Notes: generated by a model not told the origin, from the letters alone. Positions 35,301 through 43,941 are shown, counted from the first letter of the stretch. The stretch is DNA of 64,000 bases from Tolypothrix sp. PCC 7712 (GCF_025860405.1 NZ_CP063785.1:6325390-6389389), one strand, 5' to 3'. Made by a program: numbers and translations.

Positions 35301-37074
35301 TTTAAAATCTACAGCACTGCGTAGCTTTTTACAGCAGCAATTACCAGAGTACATGGTGCCAACAACCTATGTGATTCTCAAGCAGATTCCTCTGACCAGC
35401 GAGGGTAAAGTCAACCGTCAGGCGTTACCCGAACCACATCTTTATTTAGTGGAATTAGAAAATAAATTTGTCCCACCACGTACGCCTACGGAAGCTGTGA
35501 TTGCAGATATCATCGCCACAGTTCTGAACTTAGAAGAGATTGGCATTAACGATAACTTCTTTGCTTTAGGTGGAAATTCTTTATTAGCAATTCAGGTAAT
35601 TTATCGGTTGCGACAAGCTTATCAATTAGACTTACCTCTGCGGTGTTTATTTGCAGCACCCACAGTAGCAGAACTGGAAAATTTTATTACTAATTATCGT
35701 CAAACAGAGTTAGGAGAAATAGTACCGACTATAGACCTAACCTCGCAACATCAAACCGAGTTTCCCCTCTCCTTTGCTCAAGCAAGGCTGTGGTTACTCG
35801 ACCAAATGATTGGCAAAAGTGCTACTTACAATATCTCTTTTGCTACTAGAATTGTCGGTAATTTAGATATTAATGCTTTAGAGCGTAGCCTGTGCGAAAT
35901 CGTGCAGCGTCACGCCAGCTTGCGAACTAACTTTCAGGTAGTCAAAGGTTTGAGCGTACAGGTAATTAATCCTACAGCCACTCTCACCTTACCTGTTGTC
36001 AACTTGCAGAGTTCGCCAGAACCAGAGAACGAAATTTACCGACTAGCCAAGATAGAAGCTCATATACCTTTTAACTTAGCTAGCGATTCCCTGATTCGTG
36101 TCAAACTGTTGCAATTGTCTCCTGACGAATATGTATTATTATTGACTACTCATACTATTGTGTGCGATCGCTGGTCAATCAGAATCCTCCAGCAAGAATT
36201 GTCTATTTTATATTCAGCTTTCTCTGCAGGTCAGCCTTCTCCCCTACCAGATTTACCCTTTCAATACGTAGACTATACTCTTTGGCAGTGGAAATCTCTA
36301 AGCACCAAAGTTTTACAACAACAAATTAACTACTGGAATCGGCAGTTATCTGGTGTAAAACCAGTACTTGAATTACCTACAGATAGACCAAGAAAACCCT
36401 TACAAAAAATCAAAGGTAGCAGTCTCAAGATTGAAATAGATCATCAACTGAGCCGACAATTAAAAATCCTCAGTCAGCAATCAGGTGTTACCCTATCTAC
36501 AACTTTGTTAACAGTTTTGTCTGTCTTATTATTTCGCTACAGCGAGCAAAAAGATATTTTAATTGGTGCTCCTATTGCTAACCGCCACCAAGATACTGAA
36601 TCTATCATCGGCTTTTTTGGCAACCTCTTAGTATTGCGAATACATATTAGAGAAAATCCTACATTTAGTGAACTTTTAACTCATGTACAGCAAGTAACAT
36701 TAGCCGCTTATGCTCATCAAGATGTTCCCTTTGAGCAAATTATCAAAATTTTACAACCAGAAAGTTCTTTCAATCAAAATCCCTTAGTACAAGTGCTATA
36801 CAAGTTAGAATCGAGTCCCTTCAGTTGGGAAATTCCTGGTTTGACTGTAACTCCCCTTGAAATAGAAAAAATGACTGCTAAGTTAGATTTAAGTCTATTA
36901 ATGACGGAAACAGCCAGTGGAATTAAAGGCATTTGGGAGTACAATAACGACTTATTTGACTGCGAAACCATCATCCGTATGAGCGAACATTTTCAAACTT
37001 TGTTAGCTGCAATTGTGAACAATCCTCATCAGGCAATTAGACAGGTTCCGTTGTTATTAGTTAGTAATTCGTAA
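32362..37074 (+). CDS. Non-ribosomal peptide synthetase, C-A-T-C, degenerate catalytic motifs
   Basis: Residues 1-53 resemble a TubC-type docking domain (MKTVDELLSELWSLNVKLW). C1 spans about 70-500, A about 530-1010, T about 1030-1105 (FFALGGNS, Ser1073), C2 about 1130-1565. Most A motifs are intact: LKAGGVYVPLD, NAYGPTE, GELYIGGDGLA, YKTGDLARY, KIRGLRIELEEIE, EGKVNRQAL. But the A3 phosphate loop, normally TSGSTGKPKG, reads TFTDEEPKG (677-685). Both C-domain HHxxxDG motifs have lost the catalytic second His: HQIAGDM (198-204) and HTIVCDR (1264-1270). The specificity residues read about D-A-L-W-L-G-A-T-F-K, nearest to aliphatic (Val-type) codes. No thioesterase follows. The stop lies in an AATTCGT repeat. 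The TubC start suggests it receives a chain from a partner encoded elsewhere. Confidence 0.88.
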   Translation: MKTVDELLSELWSLNVKLWTEDNSLRYSNKETLSPNLLAQLRSQEAEILAVLNPSFSYLVRSSEGYTSYSALSHGQQALWFLYQMAPESVAYNIFQTVRIKSDLDIEAWQRAWQKISDHYAILRTTYTIRNGQPVQQIHEQKKVDLEVIDALGWSQEDLNTHIYQQTDCPFQLQSGPVLRVRLFTNTSQGNVQLIVMHQIAGDMWSLDLLLQEFQVFYAAEINTKATFSHSIPALSYQYTDYVSRYSQKLETSQEKLWEYWQKQLEGELPILDLPTDKPRPPVQSYQGNTAIFKLDIELIAQLQHLQKSQKVPLYIIMQAAFFVLLYRYTGQEEILLGTTMTGRSASREFHQIIGYLSNIAVLRGYLAPQLTFRELLSQLNQIFLGALRHQDVPFSLLVEKLKIKRDRSRFPVVSACFSWHKHRLKSMPELEMEILPELGSQRGSVFDINCKLTQVNHEYYLVWEYSSDLFDAKAIAKMQSHYQTLLEGIVSNPDQTVGKLPLLTTAERHQLLVEWNNTSTEYPQKSIHQLFTEQVELTPDAVALVFAEQKLTYQELNQKANQLAHYLQSLGVGKEVLVGICVERSLEMIIGLLGILKAGGVYVPLDSTSPQEHIEYIFAETQISILLTQTHLRESLPVNARHTICLDGDWNFIAEHSQENPSVPVTSANLAYLMYTFTDEEPKGVSIIHRGVVRLLKNNNYANFSREDVFVQLAPISFDAATLEIWGSLLNGAALIILPPDKSELSDLAQAIREHQVTILWLSSGLFDSMVNEQIADLKQIKQILTGGDILSVYHVKKLLQEAPKLKLINAYGPTENTTFTCCYHIPEISHIDQAIPIGRPIANTQVYILDKELQPLPVGIPGELYIGGDGLAQGYFQQPDLTAKAFIANPFQPETCLYKTGDLARYLSDGNIEFMGKINKQVKIRGLRIELEEIETALSQHPKVQQAVVTINNNESGNPYLVAYIVPEPHPKKATTSNLKSTALRSFLQQQLPEYMVPTTYVILKQIPLTSEGKVNRQALPEPHLYLVELENKFVPPRTPTEAVIADIIATVLNLEEIGINDNFFALGGNSLLAIQVIYRLRQAYQLDLPLRCLFAAPTVAELENFITNYRQTELGEIVPTIDLTSQHQTEFPLSFAQARLWLLDQMIGKSATYNISFATRIVGNLDINALERSLCEIVQRHASLRTNFQVVKGLSVQVINPTATLTLPVVNLQSSPEPENEIYRLAKIEAHIPFNLASDSLIRVKLLQLSPDEYVLLLTTHTIVCDRWSIRILQQELSILYSAFSAGQPSPLPDLPFQYVDYTLWQWKSLSTKVLQQQINYWNRQLSGVKPVLELPTDRPRKPLQKIKGSSLKIEIDHQLSRQLKILSQQSGVTLSTTLLTVLSVLLFRYSEQKDILIGAPIANRHQDTESIIGFFGNLLVLRIHIRENPTFSELLTHVQQVTLAAYAHQDVPFEQIIKILQPESSFNQNPLVQVLYKLESSPFSWEIPGLTVTPLEIEKMTAKLDLSLLMTETASGIKGIWEYNNDLFDCETIIRMSEHFQTLLAAIVNNPHQAIRQVPLLLVSNS

Positions 37075-37190
37075 TTCGTAGTTTAGATTAAATGGGAACA
37101 GTAAGCAGCTCTAGTACGACAACTGGTATATAAAGCGGATATTAACAATATCCCAAAAATTTAGTGTATGAAAAAATTCAGGAGCTGTTG

Positions 37191-37583
37191 ATGCTGAAGC
37201 GAATAGTTGTTGGTATTTTACTTTTTTCGGGTGTAGCACAGGCTGCTCCTGTAAATAAAGTTGACTATCAACAGATGTATAGCAAGTGCTTGCAGTCCGC
37301 TGGTGTTACGAATAATAGCTCAGTGGATCAGTGTTCGCGCCAAACGTTTCAGGCTTCGGAGCAGGAAATTAATCAACTTTACAGTAAAATTTATAACCAA
37401 ATTGCTTCTCAGCAGCCCCAAGATGCGAAACAGTTTGAACTTTCTCAAAACTTTTGGTTGAGCTATAGAGATAGTCATTGCAAGCTTGCTGGAGCTTATG
37501 TTGGGTCACCAATGTACTCATACTGTCCAATGCAGTTAAATATTTCACGGGTTGCTGAATTAAGAGAGTTTGCTGGAGAGTGA
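37191..37583 (+). CDS. LprI/DUF1311-like secreted protein
   Basis: A signal peptide (LKRIVVGILLFSGVAQA) is followed by a 110-residue helical domain with six Cys-type positions (YSKCLQSAG, VDQCSRQTF, HCKLAG, SYCPMQL) and the pattern FWLSYRDSHC, which is characteristic of DUF1311/LprI. Members inhibit lysozyme or have unknown envelope roles. I moved the start to ATG 37191, where GGAG lies 6 nt upstream, from an ATG 27 nt earlier without a site. Confidence 0.78.
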   Translation: MLKRIVVGILLFSGVAQAAPVNKVDYQQMYSKCLQSAGVTNNSSVDQCSRQTFQASEQEINQLYSKIYNQIASQQPQDAKQFELSQNFWLSYRDSHCKLAGAYVGSPMYSYCPMQLNISRVAELREFAGE

Positions 37584-37658
37584 TGGATACAGATACATTG
37601 ATATTTTAAGTAAATATATTGAAACAGAAAATTCAAACAAGCAAAATTAAACCAAGAT

Positions 37659-38297
37659 TTAAGTTCCTGGTAAATTCCGTAAATGCTCATCTAAATGAGT
37701 CCTATCTGCCAAAGAACGCAACAGCGGCCCGTGAGAGCTAAATTCTACAACACTCACCGAAGCAACCGGGCAACCAATACGATACCGGAAGCGTCCGACA
37801 TCAATACCCAATAAGCTGCACAAGATAATTCTGATAGTTGCTTTGTGAGAAACGACTAAAACATTACCGCTTTGATAAAGATGCTTGATTTCTTCAATTA
37901 CCTGGATAGCACGATGAGCTATAGTAATTGCCATTTCTCCACCAGTTGGCGCGTACCATGCGGGATCTGCTGACCAACGCAGATAATCATCGTGATATTC
38001 TTGGCTAATGACTTCTGGTGGTTTTCCTTCCCACTTACCATAATTAATTTCCTTTAAACCATCCCGCAGTTCTGGTTGGATATCTAATAATTCACAAAGA
38101 GGCGCTGCTGTCAACACAGTCCGCCGCATCGGACTAGAAAAAACTGCTCTCCAAGGGGTAGAACTATATGCAGCAGCAAAAGCCTTAGCCATTGCCAAAC
38201 CTTCTGGCGTTAATTCAGAGTCTAGCGAACCGCAAAAAGCATTATTTCGGCTGCATTCCGTTTGTCCGTGACGGAGAAAATAAAGAGTTAAGCTCAA
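37659..38297 (-). CDS. Histidine phosphatase family protein (phosphoglycerate mutase-like)
   Basis: The catalytic motif LYFLRHGQTE is at the N-terminus; SSPMRRTVLTA carries the second Arg, EINYGKWEGK the acidic residue, and VLVVSHKATIRIIL the second His. All four phosphate-pocket positions are present. Substrates in this family include phosphosugars, nucleotides and cobalamin precursors (CobC); none can be chosen here. Cytosolic. Confidence 0.88.
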   Translation of the reverse strand: MSLTLYFLRHGQTECSRNNAFCGSLDSELTPEGLAMAKAFAAAYSSTPWRAVFSSPMRRTVLTAAPLCELLDIQPELRDGLKEINYGKWEGKPPEVISQEYHDDYLRWSADPAWYAPTGGEMAITIAHRAIQVIEEIKHLYQSGNVLVVSHKATIRIILCSLLGIDVGRFRYRIGCPVASVSVVEFSSHGPLLRSLADRTHLDEHLRNLPGT

Positions 38298-38332
38298 AAT
38301 ATTTTTCCTTTTTTGGCGTTTGGCGTTTAGTC

Positions 38333-38460
38333 TGATACCAAATCAAGTAATGTTGGCAACATATCACATCAATAATATTCTAGAGGGTAAGGCACTGCCC
38401 ATCTGTGTCAACTTAATGCGAAACCCATAGCCTGGCTAGGAATGAATTCCTAGTCTCATA
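38333..38460. repeat. Partial copy of the 308-bp MITE family (left end)
   Basis: Starts TGATACCAA and continues through ATATTCTAGAGGG, AAGGCACTGCCCAT and GTGTCAACTTAA to CTGGCTAGG, matching the left third of the element at 63405. No right end is seen here; the segment may be the remnant of the copy ending near 39085, split by the 21-bp array. Confidence 0.6.
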
Positions 38461-38523
38461 GAAAAAGTCATCTCAAGATGACTAAAGATGCCCAAAATTT
38501 TGATTCTACTTTAGTTTTCTTAC

Positions 38524-38754
38524 AACATTAAGGGTTAAACCTTGAGCATTAAGGGTTAAAGTTTGAACATTAAGGGTTAAACCTTGAGCATTAAGGGTTA
38601 AAGTTTGAACATTAAGGGTTAAAGTTTGAGCATTAAGCCTTAAACCTTGAGCATTAAGGGTTAAAGTTTGAGCATTAAGGGTTAAACCTTGAGCATTAAG
38701 CCTTAAACCTTGAGCATTAAGCCTTAAACCTTGAGCATTAAGGGTTAAAGTTTA
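38524..38754. repeat. 11 tandem repeats of exactly 21 bp
   Basis: Units of the form CATTAAGGGTTAAAGTTTGAG. Three variants alternate: GGG...CCTT, GGG...GTTT and CCT...CCTT, i.e. positions 7-9 and 15-17 are swapped between complementary triplets. A minus-strand frame without ATG stays open with a seven-residue period (LTLNAQG), which follows automatically from the 21-bp length. The last unit runs into a HIP1 octamer. Confidence 0.9.
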
Positions 38755-38825
38755 AGCGATCGCCTATGCAGGCAATGTTATTGTATACAGCAGATTGCAA
38801 GTTGGTGAGTTACAGATAATTGTAA

Positions 38826-39085
38826 GAGCAAGGCACTGCCCATTGGTGTCAACTTAACGCGAAACCCGCTTTGTAGCAAGGTTTTTGCCCTCACCCCCAA
38901 CCCCTCTCCCACCGGGAGAGGGGAGCAAGAGATTTAATTCCCCTTCTCCCCCAGGAGAAGGGGTTAGGGGATGAGGGCGAAAGTTTTGTACAACGCCCGT
39001 CCTATATAGCTTTTAGCTTAAGTTGACACGTAGGGGCACTGTCGTGCCCCTACAATCTGTCGCATCCTTTTTTCAAATTGGTATT
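38826..39085. mobile_element. MITE-family copy, right two thirds
   Basis: From AAGGCACTGCCCATTGG through GTGTCAACTTAA, a large internal hairpin (CCCTCACCCCCAACCCCTCT with its complement), TTAAGTTGACACGTA, TGTCGCATCC and the right end AAATTGGTAT. It matches the element at 63405-63712 closely along this length. Confidence 0.7.
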
Positions 39086-39110
39086 AAGTGTTCGGTGTTT
39101 CTTATTTCTC

Positions 39111-39154
39111 CCAGTCCCCAGTCCCCAGTCCCCAGTCCCCAATCCCCAATCCCC
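39111..39154. repeat. CCCAGTC heptamer STRR
   Basis: Four to five head-to-tail CCCAGTC units, then CCCAATC units, ending at the stop of the convergent 132-aa gene. Confidence 0.8.
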
Positions 39155-39526
39155 TCACCCCGTCGCCTGGGGAATCTGCTTTTGAATCCGAGTGTTTAAC
39201 TCAGCCATCAGATTGTCTCCACTGCGTCGCGCTTCCCAAGGGCCAAAGAAACGACGACCAATATTCCATTGTCCTTGGATATAATCTTCATTTTCCGAGA
39301 GAGTGCCAATGTATTTAATTGGTGCAGGAGAGGTGATTAAATACCGCTTAGTAAAGCTAATACTACGCCCATTAACCTCACCACTGATTTGGGCTTCTCC
39401 TAAATAATTGTCATCCAAAATTGAGCCACTGAGAGCATTGCCACTTTGAACAAAGACTGCTTCAAAGCGGCTGGGCACTCCTTGTTGCCAGTACGTTCCT
39501 AGCCAAGTACCATTCAGGTCAGCCAT
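39155..39526 (-). CDS. Conserved protein of unknown function, beta-rich, 123 aa
   Basis: DLNGTWLGTYWQQG, ALSGSILDDNYLGEAQISG, ISFTKRYL, IKYIGTLSE, YIQGQWNIG and FFGPWEARR form alternating beta strands with GxW motifs, a lipocalin- or avidin-like barrel pattern. No signal peptide. The start was placed at ATG 39526 (MADLNGTW) rather than 39553 because of GGAAAAA upstream and the natural domain boundary. No function is known to me. Confidence 0.7.
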   Translation of the reverse strand: MADLNGTWLGTYWQQGVPSRFEAVFVQSGNALSGSILDDNYLGEAQISGEVNGRSISFTKRYLITSPAPIKYIGTLSENEDYIQGQWNIGRRFFGPWEARRSGDNLMAELNTRIQKQIPQATG

Positions 39527-39636
39527 GAGATTTTTCCAGTACTTATATTCCATTTAAGGGTATTCTCATGTCAGAGAACGTAAATATTACAACTTTGAAA
39601 GACTAGGGTAGCGATCGCTAAGTTAACTCTATCAAT

Positions 39637-39735
39637 GAATGGGGCATGGGGCATTGGGCATTGGGCATTGGTAATTGGTAATTGGTAATTGGTAATGGAA
39701 ATTTCTCCCCTGCTTCCTCTGCTCCCCCTGCCTCC
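39637..39735. repeat. Heptamer STRR block
   Basis: GGGCATT units, four TTGGTAA units and GCTCCCC-type units between the 123-aa gene and the carotenoid oxygenase. Confidence 0.75.
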
Positions 39736-39799
39736 TCATACCTTTCAAAGCGATCGCTAAAATAAATAGGATACAATGCCGCGATCGCATTTGCTTTTT

Positions 39800-41212
39800 A
39801 TGACAACTCACACAATTTCCACGCCAGCAGTTGAGCCGTATCTGGATGGCAATTTTGCACCAGTGCGTCAAGAAATTACCACAGATAGCTTGCAAGTTAT
39901 TGGTCAATTACCGCCAGAGTTAGCAGGGATGTTTGTCCGCAATGGCCCTAATCCCCAATGGCCGCCTATTGGTAAGTACCATTGGTTTGATGGTGATGGA
40001 ATGTTACATGGTGTGCATATTAGCGAGGGTAAAGCTACTTATCGCAATCGCTATGTGCAAACTAGGGGATGGAAAATGGAAAACGAAGCGGGAAAGGCTA
40101 TTTGGTCGGGGTTTATGGAACCACCCCAGATGGATAATCCCTATGGCCCTTATAAAAATACTGGTAATACTGCTTTAATTTGGCACGCGGGCAAGTTTTT
40201 GGCGCTGAATGAAGGTAGTGTACCTCACAGCATCACGCTACCTGAGTTAGACACAATTGGCGAGTATACCTATAACGGTAAGTTGGTTTCTGCTTTCACA
40301 GCTCATCCCAAGGTAGATCCAGTTACAGGCGAGATGATGTTTTTTGGCTACTCCGCCGCACCGCCATATCTGCAATACAGCAGAGTTTCCGCCGCCGGGG
40401 AGTTGTTAACAACAGTGCCCATTGAAATACCTGTGCCAGTGATGATGCATGATTTTGCCATTACTGAAAACTATACGATTTTCATGGATTTACCGCTAAC
40501 ATTCAGCGCTGAACGATTATATCGTGGGGAATCGATGCTGATGTTTGAGAGCGATCGCCCGAGTCGCTTTGGTGTTGTTCCACGTTCCGGCGACAATAGT
40601 AATATCCGATGGTTTGAAAGTTCTCCTTGCTACGTCTTCCACACCCTAAATGCTTATGAAGAAGGCGACGAAGTAATATTGATAGGTTGTCGTATGAGTT
40701 CTACTACTGTCTTAGTGGATACAGATAACCAAGCAGACCCAGATGGTAATATTCCCCGCTTGCATCAATGGCGGTTTAACCTCAAAACCGGAACTGTGCG
40801 CGAACAACAATTAGATGATGTGGCGGCGGAATTTCCCCGCGTCAACGAAAACTTATTAGGGCGACAAACCCGCTATGGCTACACTGGTAAGTTAGCGAAT
40901 ACTCCCTTACCTCTGTTTGAAGGCGTAATTAAATACGACTTCAGCAATGGGAAATCTCAAACTTATGAATTTGGTAAGGGACGCTATGGTGGTGAAGCTG
41001 TATTTGCACCACGTCCGGGAGCAACTACTGAAGATGATGGCTGGCTAATTACTTTTGTTTACGATGAAAGCTCAGAAACTTCTGAATTAATCGTAGTGAA
41101 TGCTCAAGATATTACAGATAAACCTGTAGCACGGGTCATCATTCCTCAACGTGTACCTTATGGATTTCATGGTACTTGGATTTCTGAGGAAAATATAGCA
41201 GATTCAAAATAG
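39800..41212 (+). CDS. Carotenoid cleavage oxygenase
   Basis: The family start YLDGNFAPV, GMFVRNGPNPQ and YHWFDGDGMLHG are present. The four iron-binding histidines can be placed in FTAHPKVD, MMHDFAITENY, VFHTLNAYEEG and PYGFHGTWI, so the seven-bladed propeller with a non-haem Fe(II) site should be active. It cuts carotenoids or apocarotenoids with O2 and yields apocarotenals or retinal; length (470 aa) fits the cyanobacterial enzymes. The start was taken at ATG 39800 (MTTHTIST); an in-frame ATG at 39776 adds eight unlikely residues. Cytosolic or membrane-associated. Confidence 0.92.
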   Translation: MTTHTISTPAVEPYLDGNFAPVRQEITTDSLQVIGQLPPELAGMFVRNGPNPQWPPIGKYHWFDGDGMLHGVHISEGKATYRNRYVQTRGWKMENEAGKAIWSGFMEPPQMDNPYGPYKNTGNTALIWHAGKFLALNEGSVPHSITLPELDTIGEYTYNGKLVSAFTAHPKVDPVTGEMMFFGYSAAPPYLQYSRVSAAGELLTTVPIEIPVPVMMHDFAITENYTIFMDLPLTFSAERLYRGESMLMFESDRPSRFGVVPRSGDNSNIRWFESSPCYVFHTLNAYEEGDEVILIGCRMSSTTVLVDTDNQADPDGNIPRLHQWRFNLKTGTVREQQLDDVAAEFPRVNENLLGRQTRYGYTGKLANTPLPLFEGVIKYDFSNGKSQTYEFGKGRYGGEAVFAPRPGATTEDDGWLITFVYDESSETSELIVVNAQDITDKPVARVIIPQRVPYGFHGTWISEENIADSK

Positions 41213-41348
41213 GTGAGGTAGAGACTATTGAAAAGGCACAACAATGTTGTGCCTCTAACTTTTTGAATTAATCTTGATTAAATATCTAATTTTCTAAGAG
41301 ATATACAGTATTGAAATTAATTTTAATGCGTCAATATTATTTATCTTC

Positions 41349-41383
41349 AATTACGAATTACAAATTACGAATTACGAATTATT
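41349..41383. repeat. AATTACG heptamer repeats
   Basis: Five head-to-tail AATTACG/AATTACA units that cover the last codons of the PrsW gene. Confidence 0.75.
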
Positions 41384-42715
41384 ATGTGGTTCCTGATTGC
41401 TTCTATTTAATTCTGCTTCTCGTAAATCTTCTATCATTTGTTGACTGTGTTGAAGATAAGCAACAAATAATAAAATTGAAAATGCCATAACAGCAAGACC
41501 TAACAAACCACCAGCAAAGGTATCATAAAGACCATGTAATACTGCTGCGATCGCAATGCCAATGGCAATAATCGCACCTTGGCGCGAAGGGTTAATTGCG
41601 GCTAATCCTAGAAAATAACCAGTAATTCCTGCCCAGATAGCATGAAATAAGGGAAGACAGACAAATCTAATCGTATTAGTTAAAACATAAGCGCTAATAT
41701 CTATTTCACCTTGCACTAAACCAAAGGCATAAACTGCAGAGTAAACAACACCTTCAGAAATTGCAAATCCTAGTCCCGACATTGTGCCATAAAATGCGAA
41801 TGTGAGCGGATCGCACAATTGACCACGACGTAAAAAGAAGATGTAAATTGGTAGTGCTTTACATACTTCTTCTAAAATACCTACACCTAAAATAAAGCCA
41901 ATCAATCGGGGAATTAATCCCCAATCTGTAGCAGCATATAAAAAACTAAATAAAGGAAATTTTTGAATAAATAGTAAAAGTGGGATACCTACAAACACTG
42001 TAAAAGCAATGCATTTTAATATCTCTTGCCAAGAAAAATGCCTTGGTCTGATTAAATTTTGCAGAACAACTCCCCAAATTGAAGCGTAGTAGACACCTAA
42101 CACCCAAGCAGTTTTTTCTAGTCCTACGTGCAACCCTGTGCGGTTGAAAATAAAGCTAACAGCTAAGGGAAATAAGCCGAAAAATAGTAGTAGTTTTACA
42201 CTTGTGTGACCATACAAAGCTGGACTGAGTGCTTCGCGATAAGGAACAACCGCAGAAAAGCGAAAAGTCCGCAGCGTTTGGAAAAACTCTAGGGTATCGA
42301 TGTGCTGGTAGAGAAAATCGGTGCTGAAGCGAGGTGAAGCAATGCTAGGTTTCGATGATATTTGATTATTAGTAATTGGCGATCGCACAACAGTGCTATC
42401 TGTTTTATTAGTTGTTGCTGTTGGCTGCAAAGCAAATTCTTGAGTCCAAGCGGGAATTTCACTACCTGCGGCGCGTCCATAAATTCTGACAGTTTTCGCA
42501 AAATCTGCATTCAGCAGTTTCAACTCTCGCTCAATCAACGTTACTGAAACTTGCTGATTGGGAATCCTTTGAGATTGCAGTAATATTTGCAAACAGCTAT
42601 CCGCAAGATTAATTTTAGCAGTGATTCCTTGTGTTTGCAGTGCGCGGTTGACTAAGGTTGCGATCGCCTCTAAATTTCCCAGGCGGGCTAATTCTCTAGG
42701 ATCTGACTGTTCCAT
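41372..42715 (-). CDS. PrsW family intramembrane metalloprotease
   Basis: The N-terminal 160 residues are soluble; eight or so membrane helices follow. PrsW motifs are visible in order: GILEEVCKALPIY (EExxK), GLGFAISEGVVYS (FxxxE), HAIWAGITGYFLG and HGLYDTFAG (His ligands). PrsW proteases cut anti-sigma factors in Bacillus; cyanobacterial substrates are unknown. The N-terminal domain (RELARLGNLEAIATLVNRAL) is a DNA- or protein-interaction type found in cyanobacterial PrsW proteins. The C-terminal end lies in a heptamer repeat. Confidence 0.85.
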   Translation of the reverse strand: MEQSDPRELARLGNLEAIATLVNRALQTQGITAKINLADSCLQILLQSQRIPNQQVSVTLIERELKLLNADFAKTVRIYGRAAGSEIPAWTQEFALQPTATTNKTDSTVVRSPITNNQISSKPSIASPRFSTDFLYQHIDTLEFFQTLRTFRFSAVVPYREALSPALYGHTSVKLLLFFGLFPLAVSFIFNRTGLHVGLEKTAWVLGVYYASIWGVVLQNLIRPRHFSWQEILKCIAFTVFVGIPLLLFIQKFPLFSFLYAATDWGLIPRLIGFILGVGILEEVCKALPIYIFFLRRGQLCDPLTFAFYGTMSGLGFAISEGVVYSAVYAFGLVQGEIDISAYVLTNTIRFVCLPLFHAIWAGITGYFLGLAAINPSRQGAIIAIGIAIAAVLHGLYDTFAGGLLGLAVMAFSILLFVAYLQHSQQMIEDLREAELNRSNQEPHNNS

Positions 42716-43145
42716 ATTGTTTCAGTAATATATTATTTATGCAGTCATAAAACATACATAACTTTTATACCGCCAGCATAGCCTAAAATTTTTAATGCCA
42801 AAATAATAACGAAAAATTAAGACGTGGGCTGACTCAAAATCAAGGTTTTTAACCTATGCAGGCGATTTACGGTTGATGATGAATTGTATTTTGTAGCCTT
42901 CAGCACCGATACGAAAACTATAATTAGCCTTGGGTGAAGTTTCTCAAAACTTTGGAACTTCAAGATTAAGCAATTAATAAGTTCTCTACCCCAGAACTCT
43001 TAGTTATTAAAAATTAGTGATAATAATAAAACTGTAGTAATTGGGGCTGAATCTTATTATGGTAGATATAAAAATATAGAAAAATATCATGTTTTTGTGA
43101 TATCTTCGTTGGTTAATCAGCTTGCTTTTTAGCTACAATTACAAA
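42716..43145. other. Non-coding stretch
   Basis: AT-rich, without a recognisable gene, hairpin or repeat apart from a short ACAAATT repeat at the right edge. It probably holds the PrsW promoter. Confidence 0.4.
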
Positions 43146-43670
43146 TTACAAATTATTAGCTAACATTTTCCGAATATCCTTCAACAGTAAAAATAAATGT
43201 AAAGGATCGGTAGGGCTTACTTCAAAATCAAAATGTTCATACCATCTCAACGCTTCATCATCTTGAGCATGAACTAACACAGCCCGAATACCTAAGATAT
43301 CTGCTGCTGCATTGACACGTTTGAGGCAATCTTTTAATAAACCGCTTCCTATTCTGTGCCCTTGAAAATCTTTACTCACCGCCAACCGAGCTAACAATGC
43401 TACAGGTATAGGATATTTTGGCAATCCCTTGGTAATTCGAGGTGGCGCATCTTGATGAACAACAGAGGCTACAGTTAAAGTATAGTAACCAATTACAGTA
43501 TTATCCAAACAGGCTACATAAGTTTTTGAACTATCAGACTGTTGATTTTGCAATGCATAATTAATTAAGAAATTATTTAAAGCTGGCTTTCCACAATCAA
43601 AGTTTTGAACATTATGGGAAGCAGATAACTTATCAATATATAAGTTGTTTAATGATGAGAAATTACTCAA
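43146..43670 (-). CDS. GNAT acetyltransferase, TacT-like toxin
   Basis: The N-terminal NFDCGKPALNNFLINYALQNQQ and VIGYYTLTVASV match the GNAT toxins paired with DUF1778 antitoxins. The acetyl-CoA loop is VSKDFQGHRIGSGLL, and ALRWYEHFDF is motif B with the catalytic Tyr. TacT-type enzymes acetylate aminoacyl-tRNAs and block translation. The start overlaps the upstream antitoxin stop by 8 nt, the usual coupled arrangement. Confidence 0.88.
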   Translation of the reverse strand: MSNFSSLNNLYIDKLSASHNVQNFDCGKPALNNFLINYALQNQQSDSSKTYVACLDNTVIGYYTLTVASVVHQDAPPRITKGLPKYPIPVALLARLAVSKDFQGHRIGSGLLKDCLKRVNAAADILGIRAVLVHAQDDEALRWYEHFDFEVSPTDPLHLFLLLKDIRKMLANNL

Positions 43671-43941
43671 ATACGCTTGGCTCCGTTAATAAACGACGTA
43701 AACGAGGTTTTTCTGTTGATGGAGAGTCAAGTGCATCTTGAAAAGCTTGCCATTGCTCATCATCAAGCACAAAAAGCTTACGATTTGTTAAAGCCTCTTG
43801 AGCAGCAATTAAACCGTGTTCTAACAAGAACTCGCTAACATTTTTATGACTTGCCGCAGCAGCTTGCTGCAACATTTTTTTGACAATAGCACTAGTACGG
43901 ATATCAATCCGTTCAGTTCTAGGCTCAAATAAGTTACTCAT
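43663..43941 (-). CDS. DUF1778 antitoxin, TacA-like
   Basis: RTERIDIRTSAIVKKMLQQAA is a ribbon-helix-helix DNA-binding part; HKNVSEFLLEHGLIAAQEAL and LDDEQWQAFQDALDSP form the toxin-neutralising tail typical of DUF1778. It should repress its own promoter with the GNAT toxin. Coding order antitoxin-toxin on the minus strand. Confidence 0.88.
   Translation of the reverse strand: MSNLFEPRTERIDIRTSAIVKKMLQQAAAASHKNVSEFLLEHGLIAAQEALTNRKLFVLDDEQWQAFQDALDSPSTEKPRLRRLLTEPSVFE

Noticed and set aside
38524..38754. CRISPR array or coding heptapeptide repeat
   Set aside because: Units are contiguous without unique spacers, and the open minus-strand frame has no ATG.
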